64,000 nt of DNA from Ascarosepion bandense (GCA_037127315.1 JBBBDQ010000347.1:350001-414000); one strand, 5' to 3'; positions 12,650 to 23,801 are shown, counted from the stretch's first letter. Notes: a model not told the origin generated them from the sequence alone. Numbers and translations are program-made.

Positions 12650-12852
12650 CTATTCATATATTTAATGATTTCACTTTTTTTCTTGAAGACAAAGGAAACA
12701 TGGTTCATGTGTTGATTTAGCTGTTGTGGCTTGTTTGAGGATTTTCCATTTAACTTTAGGTGTCTTATTTTCGTTTTTTAACGTCCGAAAGTATTTGGAA
12801 ATAGGTGTCATGTTTTGTTTTTCTTTGTTATTGAAGGATTTCATGGGCAATA
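12650..12852 (-). pseudogene. Penelope-like element, GIY-YIG C-terminal fragment
   Basis: The minus strand encodes MKSFNNKEKQNMTPISKYF, then VKWKILKQATTAKS and HEPCFLCLQEKK. This is the end of the PLE endonuclease domain, normally ISKYxWxLK...IKWxIxK...CxLCLxEK. It matches 17105-17307 with about one difference over 200 bp, so one is a recent duplicate or both are recent insertions. Only the domain tail is present. Confidence 0.65.
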
Positions 12853-13190
12853 TCCCACAGAGGTTGATATGCTGTTAAACAAAACACAAACTAACTCTAC
12901 TCATTAAGGTTTTCTAGCTCTCGGTAACTCTTTGTTTGCTAGGGGTATTATAGCCGTGTTTTCCTTGAATTTATGTATAATAATTCATATATCGCACATA
13001 TATTAATGGCGTTAGTAAACCCTGCACGATGTAATAAAACAGAGCTATCAACTGTACTTATCATTAAGTGTACATCTTAATACTTATCTTATACCGATAG
13101 TTATACGCATAAAACAATCTTCAGGTGATTGTAGACTGAAAAGTTACGTAATTTAAATTTTAATAAAAAATATATTCTTATCTAAATGTT
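12853..13190. other. Intergenic DNA with a short shared repeat
   Basis: cccacagaggt-gatatg-c-gttaaacaaaa at 12855-12897 recurs near 36638-36675. Otherwise nothing is recognised. Confidence 0.35.
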
Positions 13191-13199
13191 GATGCATTT

Positions 13200-13545
13200 A
13201 CAGATTGTACTGGTATTTTTCTTCTTTTATGCGCTGTGTCCTGGGAGGACGTGGGCAATCATGGCCTTCCATCAATTTGCTCATGTCTACCAAGTATGGC
13301 ATGCATTGCTTTTCCCTGTTTCACTTTATCTCTACATGTTCTCTGAGTATCAAAATCCCCAAGCCATCCTTCCTCATTCCATGTTCCAGAAACTCAAGTT
13401 GTCTTTTGCTGTTGTTAAGCATAATATTTCTTTTCGTTTTCTTCCTCTCCAAAAGCACGCCATTGCTCACATATTTGGTCCCTATTATCCTCAGTATACT
13501 TCTGTAGAACCAAATTTCAGTTATTTCAAATCTTTCCTTCATCTT
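13200..13545 (-). pseudogene. LINE reverse transcriptase C-terminal fragment
   Basis: The minus strand reads ITEIWFYRSILRIIGTKYVS, then KRQLEFLEHGMRKDGLGIL, then after a stop YLVDMSKLMEGHD. These are the WFYRRxLRI, QLxFLGHxMRKxGL and YLxSxSKWMEGH blocks in order. It is the longest uninterrupted stretch of this family in the window (73 codons), but has no RT catalytic motif and a stop before the last block. Confidence 0.65.
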
Positions 13546-13634
13546 TGATTAGATTTCCCACATTTGCTGCTATATTGAAACTAGGATTACAATTTTTCTA
13601 ATTATTGTATTTATTTAGCATTTAAAATAACGTT

Positions 13635-13638
<4 letters not shown>

Positions 13639-13683
<45 letters not shown>
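13639..13683. repeat. (TA)n microsatellite
   Basis: 45 bp of AT repeat abutting the left edge of the next element. Confidence 0.95.
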
Positions 13684-13688
<5 letters not shown>

Positions 13689-14268
13689 CAAATACTTTAA
13701 TCCAAGCGGAAAAGCAGGAAGGTAAATTCCAAAAACCCGATCCTAATTAATATTAAAATTTTATTTTAATATTAAAAAAATGATACAGGAAGAGAGCTCC
13801 ATGTAATAAAATATTACAGAGCAAATATAAATTAAATAGGATTAATTCAAGGATGTTGAATGTCCATTTCGATATGAAATCCCCACAGGGGATAACACAT
13901 CACCTCAGCAACAAAAAAATACTTTCAGAAACTGGAGAAAAAATCAGTTTATTTTTCCTTTTTAAATAAATTTGCAAAAACATTAAAAAGAAAGAAAAAG
14001 AAAAAGAAAAAGATGAAATAAAAAGAAAAAGAAACCAGACGATTCCAATTTTTCTTTTCTTGTTTATTTTATTTTATCTTATCTTTTTCATTTTCTTTTT
14101 CTTTTTCTTTTTTTTTAAAATTTTTTTGCAAATCTATTTAAAAAGGAAAAATAGACTGATTTTTTCTGCAGTTTCAGAAAGGATTTTTTGTTGCTGAGGT
14201 GATGTGTTATCCCCTGTGGGGATTTCGTATCGAAATGTCATTCAACATCCTTGAATTAATCCTATTTA

Positions 14269-14275
<7 letters not shown>
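13684..14275. mobile_element. Penelope-associated mini-element with inverted arms
   Basis: The stretch 13684-13830 is the reverse complement of 43310-43440, beside the PLE at 41-43 kb. The following 13825-14045 and 14050-14275 form inverted arms around aggattaattcaaggatgtt, atccccacaggggat and acatcacctcagcaacaa. The same arms, about 85-90% similar by eye, bound the GIY-YIG element at 40988-43310. This copy has no coding region between the arms, only AAAGAA-type low complexity, so it is a short non-autonomous derivative. It lies between two (TA)n tracts. Confidence 0.7.

Positions 14276-14326
<51 letters not shown>
14272..14326. repeat. (TA)n microsatellite
   Basis: 55 bp of AT repeat between the mini-element and the next palindrome. 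Confidence 0.95.
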
Positions 14327-14328
<2 letters not shown>

Positions 14329-14560
14329 CTAACCTAGAGAGCCAACGAACCTACCAAGGTTTCACCAAATTGGATCTTCAGGGAAAGTTAGCCAACTTTC
14401 TCTGATGATCTAATTTGGTGAAACCTTAGAAGGTTCGTTGGCTCTCTAGGTTAGTTAGTTATATAGTTTGCTATAATTTTGTATTGAACGCTTTTTGTTT
14501 TAGGTTACTCGTCTCAGGTTTTTTTCTTTGGGCTACGTACTTTGACTGATCTTCGGGTGC
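14327..14560 (+). repeat. Palindromic repeat, family B (three-stem hammerhead-like)
   Basis: Inverted arms (about 14327-14385 and 14400-14460) share actaacctagagagccaacg and ggtttcaccaaatt. On the plus strand the right arm reads AGCCAAC, spacer, CTGATGA, short hairpin, GAAA, a hairpin ACCTT-AG-AAGGT, then GTTGGCT, which is complementary to AGCCAAC. That is the order stem I, core, stem II, core, stem III, stem I of a hammerhead. Stem II is weak. The flank to 14560 (cgtctcaggtttttttcttt, gggctacgta) recurs inverted at 51190-51280 next to the second copy. Confidence 0.6.
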
Positions 14561-14635
14561 TTAACTCGTTCTTTTTTATTACCATTTTTTCCTTCCGCGT
14601 ATGTACTCGGAGGGCTTTTCGAAACGCGTATAACA

Positions 14636-14639
<4 letters not shown>

Positions 14640-14685
<46 letters not shown>
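14640..14685. repeat. (TA)n microsatellite
   Basis: About 46 bp of AT repeat. Confidence 0.95.
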
Positions 14686-14687
<2 letters not shown>

Positions 14688-14729
14688 AATTATTTTAGAG
14701 TCATGAGTATTTTATTTTGTATTAAGTAT

Positions 14730-15640
14730 AAAGAAAGACTAGTGAATCTTTTAAAAAAAAACAATGTAAACAATGTAAACCAAAACGTAACAAAAATTTA
14801 CATTAAAAATAAACTATTTATTGATTTTCTACTGTTTAATAAGGTAGGCTTATTTAACTGTTGTAAAATAACTAATGTTTTCAAAAGTCATAAATTTATT
14901 ATCATTCCCATTTTAAGAGCCGACTGTTTCCACAATATATTACATAATATTACTTCTATTACAATTATTCTCTTATTGCCACTAATGTATAGAGAGAACA
15001 GTGTGATTTATGTATTTTACATTACCTAGAATCATTCGATAATGGTAGAAACGAAATCTCGAAGGATTTCCAGTAGAATCGAAAAAGAATTTTACATCGC
15101 TGTTGGAATGTATGCTAGCTCGGTAAACAACATTGTCAGACATATATCGACAGTTTTAGGGACATATTGTATTTTTTCAACAGATGCATTTATTTTTTTA
15201 AATATTAACTTTTTTAGACGTGTATTTTTAATAAATATAATAATGTAATATTGCTATGTTTAATATAATCATGTTATGTTTGGATATAGATTTATCGAAG
15301 TTAATGACACGGCTATAGTTGATATTAAAATTATATTAAAAGAATATTTGTTACAGTTGGTGTATGATATAAGTATTTATGAATTAGATTTAGGAAAATT
15401 TCCTATATTCATTTTAAAATTACGAGTAAATTGTGGATTAAACCTTATAGTGTTACACTTGCGGTGTTTCTAATTATTTTTAACTTCTGCCTTTTTTTCT
15501 AAATACTCTAAGTTTGGGTTGTGGTTGCTTAGTTTTAAAGATTTTATATATTTACTCTTAATATTATTAAACATTTCCTTGTTGTTAGGTTTGTAGATAA
15601 ACTAACTTAGACTGATTTATCCAAATTATCTAAAATATGA
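14730..15640 (-). pseudogene. Penelope-like element, decayed linker and GIY-YIG region
   Basis: On the minus strand, frames give RFNPQFTRNFKMNIGKF, then NFLNLIHKYLYHTPTVTNIL, then the cysteine motif CIC*KNTICP*NC, and NVVYRASIHSNSDVKFFFDS followed by TGNPSRFRFYHYR. This parallels the PLE at 42207-42984: SFNPPYCKL...NIGKYFLRLIDKHF, CNC...CP...C, HVIYEARI and YIGMSAGSFKQRLYNHR. The YIG of the endonuclease is FFD here, and stops and frameshifts are numerous. The upstream RT is missing; a mariner starts at 15655. Confidence 0.6.
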
Positions 15641-15654
15641 TGATGGTGGTTTGA

Positions 15655-16225
15655 TTCGTTAATTATATAATTTCCCCAAAAATGATACTAACACTGACAT
15701 CCCATGTAACAGACACATTTTCCATAATTACGCAAAAATATCTTGAAATACTAAAGAGTAAAGTTATACAATAAAATCAATATTGGGTTCAGCCACGGCC
15801 GCCAGACGACTTCGCAATCTCCTGCAATTTTTCTGAATGGTCTCCTTATTTAATTTGTTAAATGGTCGTATGATATGGTGCAAAGACCTGTTGCCAAAGG
15901 TAGGGTCATCCATCAGCTACCATCTTGACTCATGAGTACACTACCTTCTCATGGCACCTAATGCAGACCTACATATTGAGTCTGACGCTCTGTGAAAAGA
16001 TGAATCGATACTCATCTAGTAACATAACATAATGAAGGCATAAAATAGTGAACTTCAAACATATTCCTATTCATTATTAGACCATCCAACTCTTTCTAAA
16101 TCCTCTGCACTGTCCTGAGATTGGCATCCAAACGCTTTGAAATGTTCGTATTTGAGATTCCGGTTTGACTGCCAAGCGTTTTCAAATTTTTTTGGCTGCT
16201 CTTTTTCTTACTGACAGTGTCCAAC
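15655..16225 (-). pseudogene. Mariner transposon relic with internal deletion
   Basis: The minus strand starts with KKKSSQKNLKTLGSQTGISN and ISKRLDANLRTVQRI*KELD, the N-terminal HTH region of a mariner transposase. It ends with a C-terminal piece reading QKNCRRLRSRLAAV-like residues in shifted frames (RRPFRKIAGDCEVVWRPWL in the unshifted frame). The catalytic middle is absent. The 3' subterminal DNA matches 2941-3060. This is an internally deleted, inactive copy. Confidence 0.65.
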
Positions 16226-16318
16226 TAACCCTGCTATACTGTACAGTCGACATGAAAAGAAACAACGCGCATGCTCGAAATTAATTATATAAAATGGCAA
16301 CAATTTACACATCGCACC

Positions 16319-16319
<1 letters not shown>

Positions 16320-16389
<70 letters not shown>
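16320..16389. repeat. (TA)n microsatellite
   Basis: 70 bp of AT repeat with one G interruption near 16337. Confidence 0.95.
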
Positions 16390-16394
<5 letters not shown>

Positions 16395-16399
16395 TTAGA

Positions 16400-17020
16400 A
16401 CATGTACAATTTTTTTTATATCCACTACAAAGTGTACATTTTGTTTCAACATTGAAATTACAATGTCTCATTAGGTGTTGTGTAAAGAAATGGAAAGCCC
16501 CTTTTCTTATATTTGGCGAATTGTGTGTGGGATGTTAGTGGGAGTTAGCGATAAAGGAATAAGTCTTGTAAATTGTCCGTTAGAATATTGGAGAAAGTGG
16601 GGTGGGTAGGGTATATAATTGATTAATAAAAGTGTCTGGAATTTTGTAGACAGATTTAACATTAGAAGATGGGGTGGAGGTTTTATTGTCTCGTGACTAG
16701 ACTTTATTCTTTGGGTTTATTAGAGGAGGAGAGTAGGGAAGTGTAAAGGGTGGGGAGGGATGGGATTGGACCTATCTATAATGTTTATTTGTACAACTAT
16801 AGAATAGTTTTGTATTTAAGCACAACTTTTATAATTAATCAATTATTTATATTTAACTTTAATTTTGAATTTAGGATATCAATTTTTCTATAAAATTGTA
16901 AATTTTAAATTCGATCACAGTTTGGGGTGTATAATAGGTAAAATTTGATGTAAGAATGTTGTTAGTACTATGAGGTTTTATCGTCTCTAAGGGCTCCTAG
17001 CTTTGCTTGCTTATATAAGT
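16400..17020. other. AT-rich intergenic DNA
   Basis: No coding or known repeat signature. It may be the 3' flank of the Penelope fragment that follows on the minus strand. Confidence 0.4.
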
Positions 17021-17024
17021 ATTT

Positions 17025-17345
17025 TTTAGCATGATTGTACGGTTAGTTCTTTAATGTGTTTGCAGCTTACTGTGGTTTCCTTTCTCTGGTTTAAAAGTTT
17101 GTTGCTATTCATATATTTAATGATTTCACTTTTTTTCTTGAAGACAAAGGAAACATGGTTCATGTGTTGATTTAGCTGTTGTGGCTTGTTTGAGGATTTT
17201 CCATTTAACTTTAGGTGTTTTATTTTCGTTTTTTAACGTCCGAAAGTATTTGGAAATAGGTGTCATGTTTTGTTTTTCTTTGTTATTGAAGGATTTCATG
17301 GGCAATACGTATTTAGCAGCAAAAAAAAAAAAGAAATAACAGCTG
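17025..17345 (-). pseudogene. Penelope-like element, GIY-YIG C-terminal fragment
   Basis: It carries the same sequence as 12650-12852 but longer at the 3' end. After HEPCFLCLQEKK a frameshift leads to SEIIKYMNSNKLLNQRKETT and SCKHIKELTVQSC before a stop. The tail fits the known end of the PLE protein, EKxxIIxxxNSNKLLNxRxE followed by CxHxxK. The N-terminal catalytic GIY and YIG residues are not present, so it is a 5'-truncated copy. Confidence 0.65.
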
Positions 17346-17359
17346 CTCGTCAGACCCAA

Positions 17360-18160
17360 AATATTATTATTATTATTATTAGTAGTAGTAATAACAGTAG
17401 TAGTGTAGTAGTGTTATTATTGTTTAATTTTTATATATATATTTTACATTTCTTATTATTATTTTATTATAATTTTTCTAATTTTTATTACTATTAATTA
17501 AGATCATTTTTAAAGATTGTCTTTTAATATTTTATTTATCATTTTCTTCTATATTTGGAATATATTTTAATATATTTTAATTATTATAACTATATTTATA
17601 ATCTAATAATAATAGTAGTTATATTTTTGAGTTCTATTAAAGTATGATTTACAATATATAGATACATCCCATTATCATTAAAAGAAATTTTACTGTTAAA
17701 TTTTCATGTCATTTTTTTAAAAAGGCTGCTGATTTGCAATAGCCGCTGGTGTCGATCTAAGACGTTAACTTTAATTCTTTTCTCCTCTTAATGTTCGTTC
17801 TCCTTTCCTTTTCTTGTTCTTTCTCTTTCTCTTTTTTTCGTTTATGAATTTTCTATATTTTTACTTATCTTTATTTCTTTTTTTTTTTTAATAGGTGAGG
17901 ATATGTTTTTGTAGATTATCGTTACAAATATTTATTCTCGGTATAGGTACATCAGGGTCTGTATGTAATGATTTTCTGGATGATTTTGAATATTAACTGT
18001 TATGTCTTTTGGGTATGACGAGAAGCAGGTTTTTTGCTGCAAAATACGCATTACCTGGTAAATTAAATAAATAAATTTAACATTGAGTTTGAGTTTGTCA
18101 CTATTGGAATTTACCTGACTTAAATACCAAATATTCTACGTTTTATAAGAACATTGTGAA
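17360..18160. other. AT-rich DNA with (ATT)n and (AGT)n runs
   Basis: Short triplet microsatellites at 17362-17420. The rest is AT-rich without a recognised element. Confidence 0.5.
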
Positions 18161-18163
18161 ATG

Positions 18164-18164
<1 letters not shown>

Positions 18165-18201
<37 letters not shown>
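18165..18201. repeat. (GATA)n microsatellite
   Basis: Nine tandem GATA units. Confidence 0.95.
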
Positions 18202-18203
<2 letters not shown>

Positions 18204-18960
18204 TTCAAACGCAGATCGATGCAGATATTTATTTTTAATTCATAGATACATATATTTTTTTCAATTTCTTACCATCTCTTAATTTCCCCGAGCAATTTTT
18301 CACCAGGAATTCTATGTTTCTTTTCACTTCATGTTAGAAAACATATTCTGCGTGCGTTTCAGTACAGAAAAATGTCAGAATAATTTTCTAGAAAATCAAA
18401 TAATATCTGCTCTCAGCATTTTTCTTTATAAACTTTTTTTTATCATGGGAACGGAACTACAAACATTTGAATGAATAACTTCCTAATTTCTTATAATTCA
18501 TCCAGGATTGACGAAAACATTTAAATCTAAAAATGAGAGTTATTGAATAACACCATGAGGCTTCAAATTAAAAGAAATCTAACAATACAAAATAAGCTTG
18601 AGAAAATCGGTGGAGTAACATGGTTTAAGAGAATTAACCAAAATCTAAAATTCATTAAGGGCTACTAAGGAGATGTCATTGTGGAGAGCTATGTTAGCCA
18701 ACGTCGTGAACATATACAGCATATAAAGATGAAATTATTCCGATCTACATGTGCAAAAATGTCTCTTTATTAATACGATCACTTCATTTAACTATTTAAT
18801 AAATACATCAATGTAAATATTCTACTTTTTTTAATTATAGCTCTCCACGATTTCCCTTCTGAAGCGCGGTTTGCTTTCACACTATCTCTCCTCATCTTTG
18901 TATGCAAGCTTTTATTACTTGCATTTGATTATAATTATTATCAACTCCCTCAGTTAGATA
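18202..18960. other. Intergenic DNA, no gene seen
   Basis: No coding or repeat signature recognised. Confidence 0.4.
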
Positions 18961-18964
18961 GGTA

Positions 18965-19281
18965 AAATAGATAGTGTTGAGAATCTTTGCAGTAAAGTTG
19001 TAGTGAGCGGTTTGTGTCGGAAGTAAGAGAGGGAACAAGAAGTTAGGTTCAAAACAGTGTATTAGTATAACATGAAAACAAGATAGTCAAAGAAAGTGTT
19101 AATAGTAAAGTAATCTAGAAATAAGTACGTCCGACAAATATTATTACGCTGCTTAATTAGTAGCTGTCGTTAACTGCTGTACTTGACTGCTGGTAACTGC
19201 TAATCTTTTACTGGTCTCAAGTCTTTACGCAGATATATAGCACGAGGAAGAGTTCATTCTTCGTAAGAGGGTACCATAACA
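18965..19281 (-). repeat. LTR-like dispersed repeat
   Basis: Second copy of the repeat at 5570-6530: gcagtaaagttgtagtgagc, ggaacaagaagttagg, gtccgacaaatattattacg, gctgtcgttaactgctgt, and the end agggtaccataaca. Read on the minus strand it begins tgttatggtaccct. No internal retroelement genes are beside it. Confidence 0.45.
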
Positions 19282-19694
19282 AATAGAAAGAGAGAGAGAG
19301 ATGGACAGAAGGAGAGAGAGTGAGTTAAATAGATACTAACATAGATCGATGATATTTGAACTCCCTTAGAGTGATATGAGAGACATGAACATACATAAGG
19401 TATATATGTACAGAGAGATCCAAAACAACTTTGATTGTACTGGAAGGACCAGGTTTGACTTTTTAAATTTTTTATTATATTTCACCCAACCTTTAGATAA
19501 GATGTCGAGTACTCATTTCGAAGAAGTGTGTTAACATGTAATACTGAATTTGAAAAAGTATAATAAAAATTAAAGACTAAAATTCTTGGTTATATTTTAA
19601 TCTAACTTGTTTAACTATATATATATATATTCAAATTAGGATGATCAGCCGATTACCTACAATGGTTTCAATATTTCGGTATTGTCAGGGGTTG

Positions 19695-19697
<3 letters not shown>

Positions 19698-19757
<60 letters not shown>

Positions 19758-19802
19758 AGCATTTTTTAAAACAACTGTTCACTAGTCTAATTTGACTTCG
19801 GT

Positions 19803-19841
<39 letters not shown>

Positions 19842-19940
19842 GAGAGAGAGAGAGAGAGAGGAAGATAAACATATAAATTAAGATAGATATTAATCGAAAT
19901 AGATATTAACATACATATTAACAGAGAAAGATATAATAAC

Positions 19941-20012
<72 letters not shown>
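19698..20012. repeat. Cluster of (TA)n, (GA)n and (GATA)n microsatellites
   Basis: (TA)n at about 19698-19755, 19804-19838 and 19943-19972; (GA)n at 19838-19861; (GATA)n at 19971-20012. The open frames that cross it are low-complexity artefacts. Confidence 0.9.
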
Positions 20013-20014
<2 letters not shown>

Positions 20015-20084
20015 GAGTAATCAGGTGGTAGTTCAACAGCTCATATATGTGGTTATATCCTGTTTATAATAATGAGATGAATAT

Positions 20085-20240
20085 TACTACTACTACTACA
20101 ACTAAGGACCATAATATGTCTTTCCCATTATATGTCTCAGTTCTGTATGCATTTGCGTTATAATCTTCTCGTTGCTCACATATCTGGACCATGATATTCT
20201 AAGCATCATCTCGCACTGTAGAATGATATCTCTATTGCCT
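20085..20240 (-). pseudogene. LINE reverse transcriptase C-terminal fragment
   Basis: The minus strand reads SFYSARMMLRISWSRYVSNE then KIITQMHTELRHIMGKTYYG. It is a short copy of the WFYRRMLRISW family with small changes, and carries nothing else. Confidence 0.5.
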
Positions 20241-20484
20241 GTGATGAATTACCTGATATACAAATAACCAACATTGCATACTGTGGTCTTAGTGTTTCAG
20301 CTCCTGGAACAATTATTATAATTTGGTTATTACTGAAAACGAACTGAAATACCAATAAACTTTTATGACATCAACTGTATAGGCTATTTCAGAATTCCTT
20401 CTACTTTCATTATTGCTATAGGTTTTAAGGTCATTGGTGATCATGGCTGTATGCATAATTCGTACGTTTAGGAGTATATATGTC

Positions 20485-20645
20485 ATGGTACCCTCCTACA
20501 AGAAATTACTCTTCCTCTTGCAACATATATGATTACCTGCGTGACTTTCGAAGAGCAGTCAAGTAGAGCAGTTAGCGGCAGTTAACGACAGCTACTAGTC
20601 AGGATACGTAATAATACATTCGGACTTACTTATTTCTATATATTT
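20485..20645 (+). repeat. LTR-like dispersed repeat, inverted copy
   Basis: Reverse-complement of 18965-19281: it starts tgtcatggtaccctcctaca, continues with gcagttaacgacagctac, and ends cggacttacttatttctata. It overlaps the probable 3' end of the minus-strand exon at 20790-21187. Confidence 0.45.
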
Positions 20646-20648
20646 ATT
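20643..20648 (-). terminator. Possible polyadenylation signal
   Basis: AATAAA on the minus strand about 140 bp beyond the stop codon of the candidate exon at 20790-21187. It may equally belong to the LTR-like repeat. Confidence 0.3.
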
Positions 20649-20789
20649 TATATAAGCATCTTTAGACAAGATTCAGTAAATTGGTTTTGACGACTTATCA
20701 AATTTTTACAGGTTATTTAAACCGAAGTTATGTATTTTAGATTGCAAGGATTTTTCGAAGATTATAATCATTTACAGACACAAGTCTTA

Positions 20790-21187
20790 CTAATTAACAC
20801 ATAGCCGGGCGAGAAAAGCTGGATTCGTACCTCTTTCAATGGTATTTGCGCGTAAGTTAATAAAACGAACCCAAGTGGAATTAGAACTCGTCTCTTTGAT
20901 TTGCAATTCCGAGCCGTTATCAATTTCACCGTCAGAACATCCAAGATTGCTAAGTTGGCTATTCACAAGTTCTTGCGGGAACCGGAGTTTTAACGTCATA
21001 TGGCCCACGTTAGACATGTTACCCGTTGTTTTAACGCTCTCCGGTAGAGATGCGGGAACAGATAAGTTTTTTGGAAGAGGAACTTCCGCCTCAATAAAGA
21101 CATCGAGTAAATTGTTTGCATTCTCTGTATCTGTGCTTGGAAAGCCAGGCAGCAGAGTTTGGGCTAGAGTTAGAGGCGTATAGGTCT
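20790..21187 (-). CDS. Candidate terminal exon of an unidentified host gene
   Basis: One minus-strand frame is open for about 130 codons, from just after a TAG near 21188 to a TAA at 20790. It reads LPGFPSTDTENANNLLDVF, later TGNMSNVGHMTLKLRFP, and ends GTNPAFLARLCVN. Unlike every transposon relic here it has no frameshift, low AT and ordinary amino-acid composition with charged and polar residues. A tctaactctag splice-acceptor-like sequence ends at 21164, so the true exon may start at 21163. No signal peptide or transmembrane segment is visible. I do not recognise the family; it could also be a recent processed pseudogene. Confidence 0.45.
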
Positions 21188-21189
21188 AT

Positions 21190-21580
21190 TACATGTAAAA
21201 ATGCACACCTGAAAAGTAATATTCTTAAGATTATATTTAACCTGGGAAAGAACTGGACAAGTTATTAAACCTGGATAAGTAAAGGACAAGATATTCTAGT
21301 GTAGTAAAAAATAATAAATTTCTTACTTGAAATATTGCATTCAAATTTTATTTCTAGCTGCAATATTTTAAGTAAGAAAACGAATTTGTGGGTTTTTGTG
21401 GTGTTTTCCGGGATAATTCATGGTTTTGGGCGTTCTGAGCTTTCAGCATCACTTCTGTCTGTACGACCGCCTATAAAGTCAGCGTACCACATTTTTAACC
21501 TTTATTTCCGACAGAGTAGGTTCACTTAACTGTAAATTGTAAACTAATAATCCGAGTATATATACAAGGGCTCCGAAAAT
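21190..21580. other. Intergenic or intronic DNA
   Basis: No recognised element. If 20790-21187 is a terminal exon, this would be the intron upstream of it. Confidence 0.35.
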
Positions 21581-21589
21581 AAACGGCAA

Positions 21590-22760
21590 ATCTTGATCTG
21601 TTGCACTGGATTTCTCCAAAGCATTTGATAGGGTCTGGCACTCTGGCTTTTTGCACAAGCTGCAAGGCTTCACCGTACGCATACTTCATTTGATCTAATC
21701 GTTTCTATCAGACCGCATAATAAAGGTTGTCTTGAACGGGAATGCCCCCCCCCAGATCCTGTCACATGAACACGCATGATCCCCATGGCTATATCCTAGG
21801 CCTGACGCACTTTCTGATCTTTATCAACGCTGTGATCAGATCCCAAGTAGGTATTTAAGCTGACAACATCACCATTTACTTCCTCCTCATTAAGAAATCT
21901 GCCAAGGCAAACAGATTTAACTTCGTTGCTGATCCTAAGAAGGATTTGTAAATTTGAATGCTTCCGAAACAAAGTTGCTATCTTTTAAACACCATGGGCA
22001 GTCCTTCTTGCCCCTCTCTATTAGAATGGATCAAGCTAGTCTCCCCGAAAGCAATGCACTGCGCCTCCTCAGTTTCAAAATCTCAGCTGACCTCAAGTGG
22101 AACGGTTGCATTCGTTCAATAGCTAAATTTAGTGGTATGAAGTTTGGGTCACTGTTTCAGGCGAGAAAGCTTTTTCTCGTCTGAGTTGATTTTACACATA
22201 TACAAATTAACCGCCAGCCCATGCATTAAATACTGATGTCATATCTATTTGGGCGCCTCTGCTATTTCTTTCATGAGTTGCTCATAGCATCCAGAAAAGA
22301 ATCTGCAATATAAACGATCCCGATCTAACAGCTCGACTGCAGCCACACCTTCACAGATGTGATGTGGCTTCCCTCTGTCTTTTCTACAAATATTTTCATG
22401 GCTTCTGCTCTGACAAACTTAGCTCGCTGGTTACCCCATATACAAGAATTTACTCATCCAACTAAACTGGCAACTAGGTCCCACCGTTTAACAGTTAAAA
22501 CAACCGAATACAGCCTCCACTTCTATTCTACCAGCTTATTTTCTCACACTTCCTGCCTGTGAAACACTCTTCTGTATACTTGCTTCCTTGATAACTACCA
22601 AGAGTTAAATGCAACGTCAATTGCCGTTTTTTCTTGCCTTGACTCCTATCTTTCTCTTATCACCAACTACACTGCATCTCGTTGTTCTCCCCTGTCACTC
22701 ACCTCTCACCCTTCTTATGTAGCCCATTGCGCCCCAGTGGCAGTACTACCGTGAAAGGAT
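21590..22760 (+). pseudogene. Jockey-like LINE reverse transcriptase relic
   Basis: Broken frames give ALDFSKAFDRVWHSGFLHKL (the RT motif-A region, with the catalytic Asp of LDFSKAFD), a degenerate GVPQGS block, and NASETKLLSFKHHGQSFL through SLPESNALRLLSFKISADLK (thumb region). A decayed C-terminus near 22360 and the common 3' tail (tagcccattgcgccccagtgg) at 22717 follow. The YADD motif is scrambled (agctgacaacatcacc near 21855). Stops and frameshifts occur throughout, and the endonuclease half is missing. Most likely a 5'-truncated, old insertion. Confidence 0.7.
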
Positions 22761-22769
22761 TTTAAAAAA

Positions 22770-23801
22770 TGTCCTTCAATGAACTGTGCTCTTGATGAAT
22801 ACAAATTCTTAAATAATTGCATTCGGCATACTACTACATGTTTAACAAGAATACTCACGTTACATCTCTCTGACCATAGTTACTTTTCATTTAAATACAC
22901 TTGAAGACTTATCAAACTCTCTCCATAACATACACGTTGATAATATAAATATAATAGCATCAGCTACATGTAAGAAGTATAAAAAACTGGAAGGATTATT
23001 AATAAAGAAGTCAACATTCAAAATTCTCAACTATGAACTCGGTCACAATGTGCTAACCGGGATATCTGAAATAAAAAAAACCATTCCTATGACTTTACAT
23101 ACACAAAACATTTTATATATTCAGTTAAAAGTAAAATAAAGTCATCCTTCATAATGACTAAAATAATAGACGAAAACGCTTGGAGAAATAAAACATTCTG
23201 ACAAATTTTGTATAATTTATATTCTGAAAAGAAAATGATATTATACTTCCTCGTTTGTCAATTTTAAGAAACATGCATATATATATATATATACATAGTG
23301 AACACATCCAGCTCAGCTATTACTCAACAGCTTATAAATAGCAGAGGTTTATGTGACAGGTTTTAGTGCGGACCGATTTGTCTGTGTCACACTCTTTATT
23401 TCACTTGCAGGCATTGGGGTCATTGTATATTATGCTCAGGAAGCCGTCTCTCTGGAAACAGAGAGATTGCCACCCTGGACTCTATATTACCAGTGTCTAG
23501 GAAAGAAAGTGGAAGATAAGAGAAGCAGAAAAAATAATTCCCTCAAATATTTTTCCTCCCTTGTTGCTGCCCGTAATATCTTTTTTTTATTTTTTGTCAT
23601 CCAATTTTAACTTCATTTTTAATTTTTAGAAAAAGATGAAGTAATTTTTCAGATGACGCCGAAAAGGTTGGAATAGAAACAGGGCAGTCGTTCTTCCAGT
23701 GTTCTGTTATTCTTTATTTTTCATCCAGTTGTCTTACACAATACCTGTAAGTATTAAATTTAATTTATTTCTTACATTAACACGATTTTGTACAACAAAA
23801 A

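Noticed and set aside
13186..13548. 120-codon plus-strand open frame with a hydrophobic start
   Set aside because: The opposite strand carries a recognisable LINE RT C-terminus, so the plus frame is a shadow.
23640..23700. gatgacgccgaaaaggttgg as a hammerhead box
   Set aside because: Order and spacing of CTGANGA and GAAA do not fit and no stems form.
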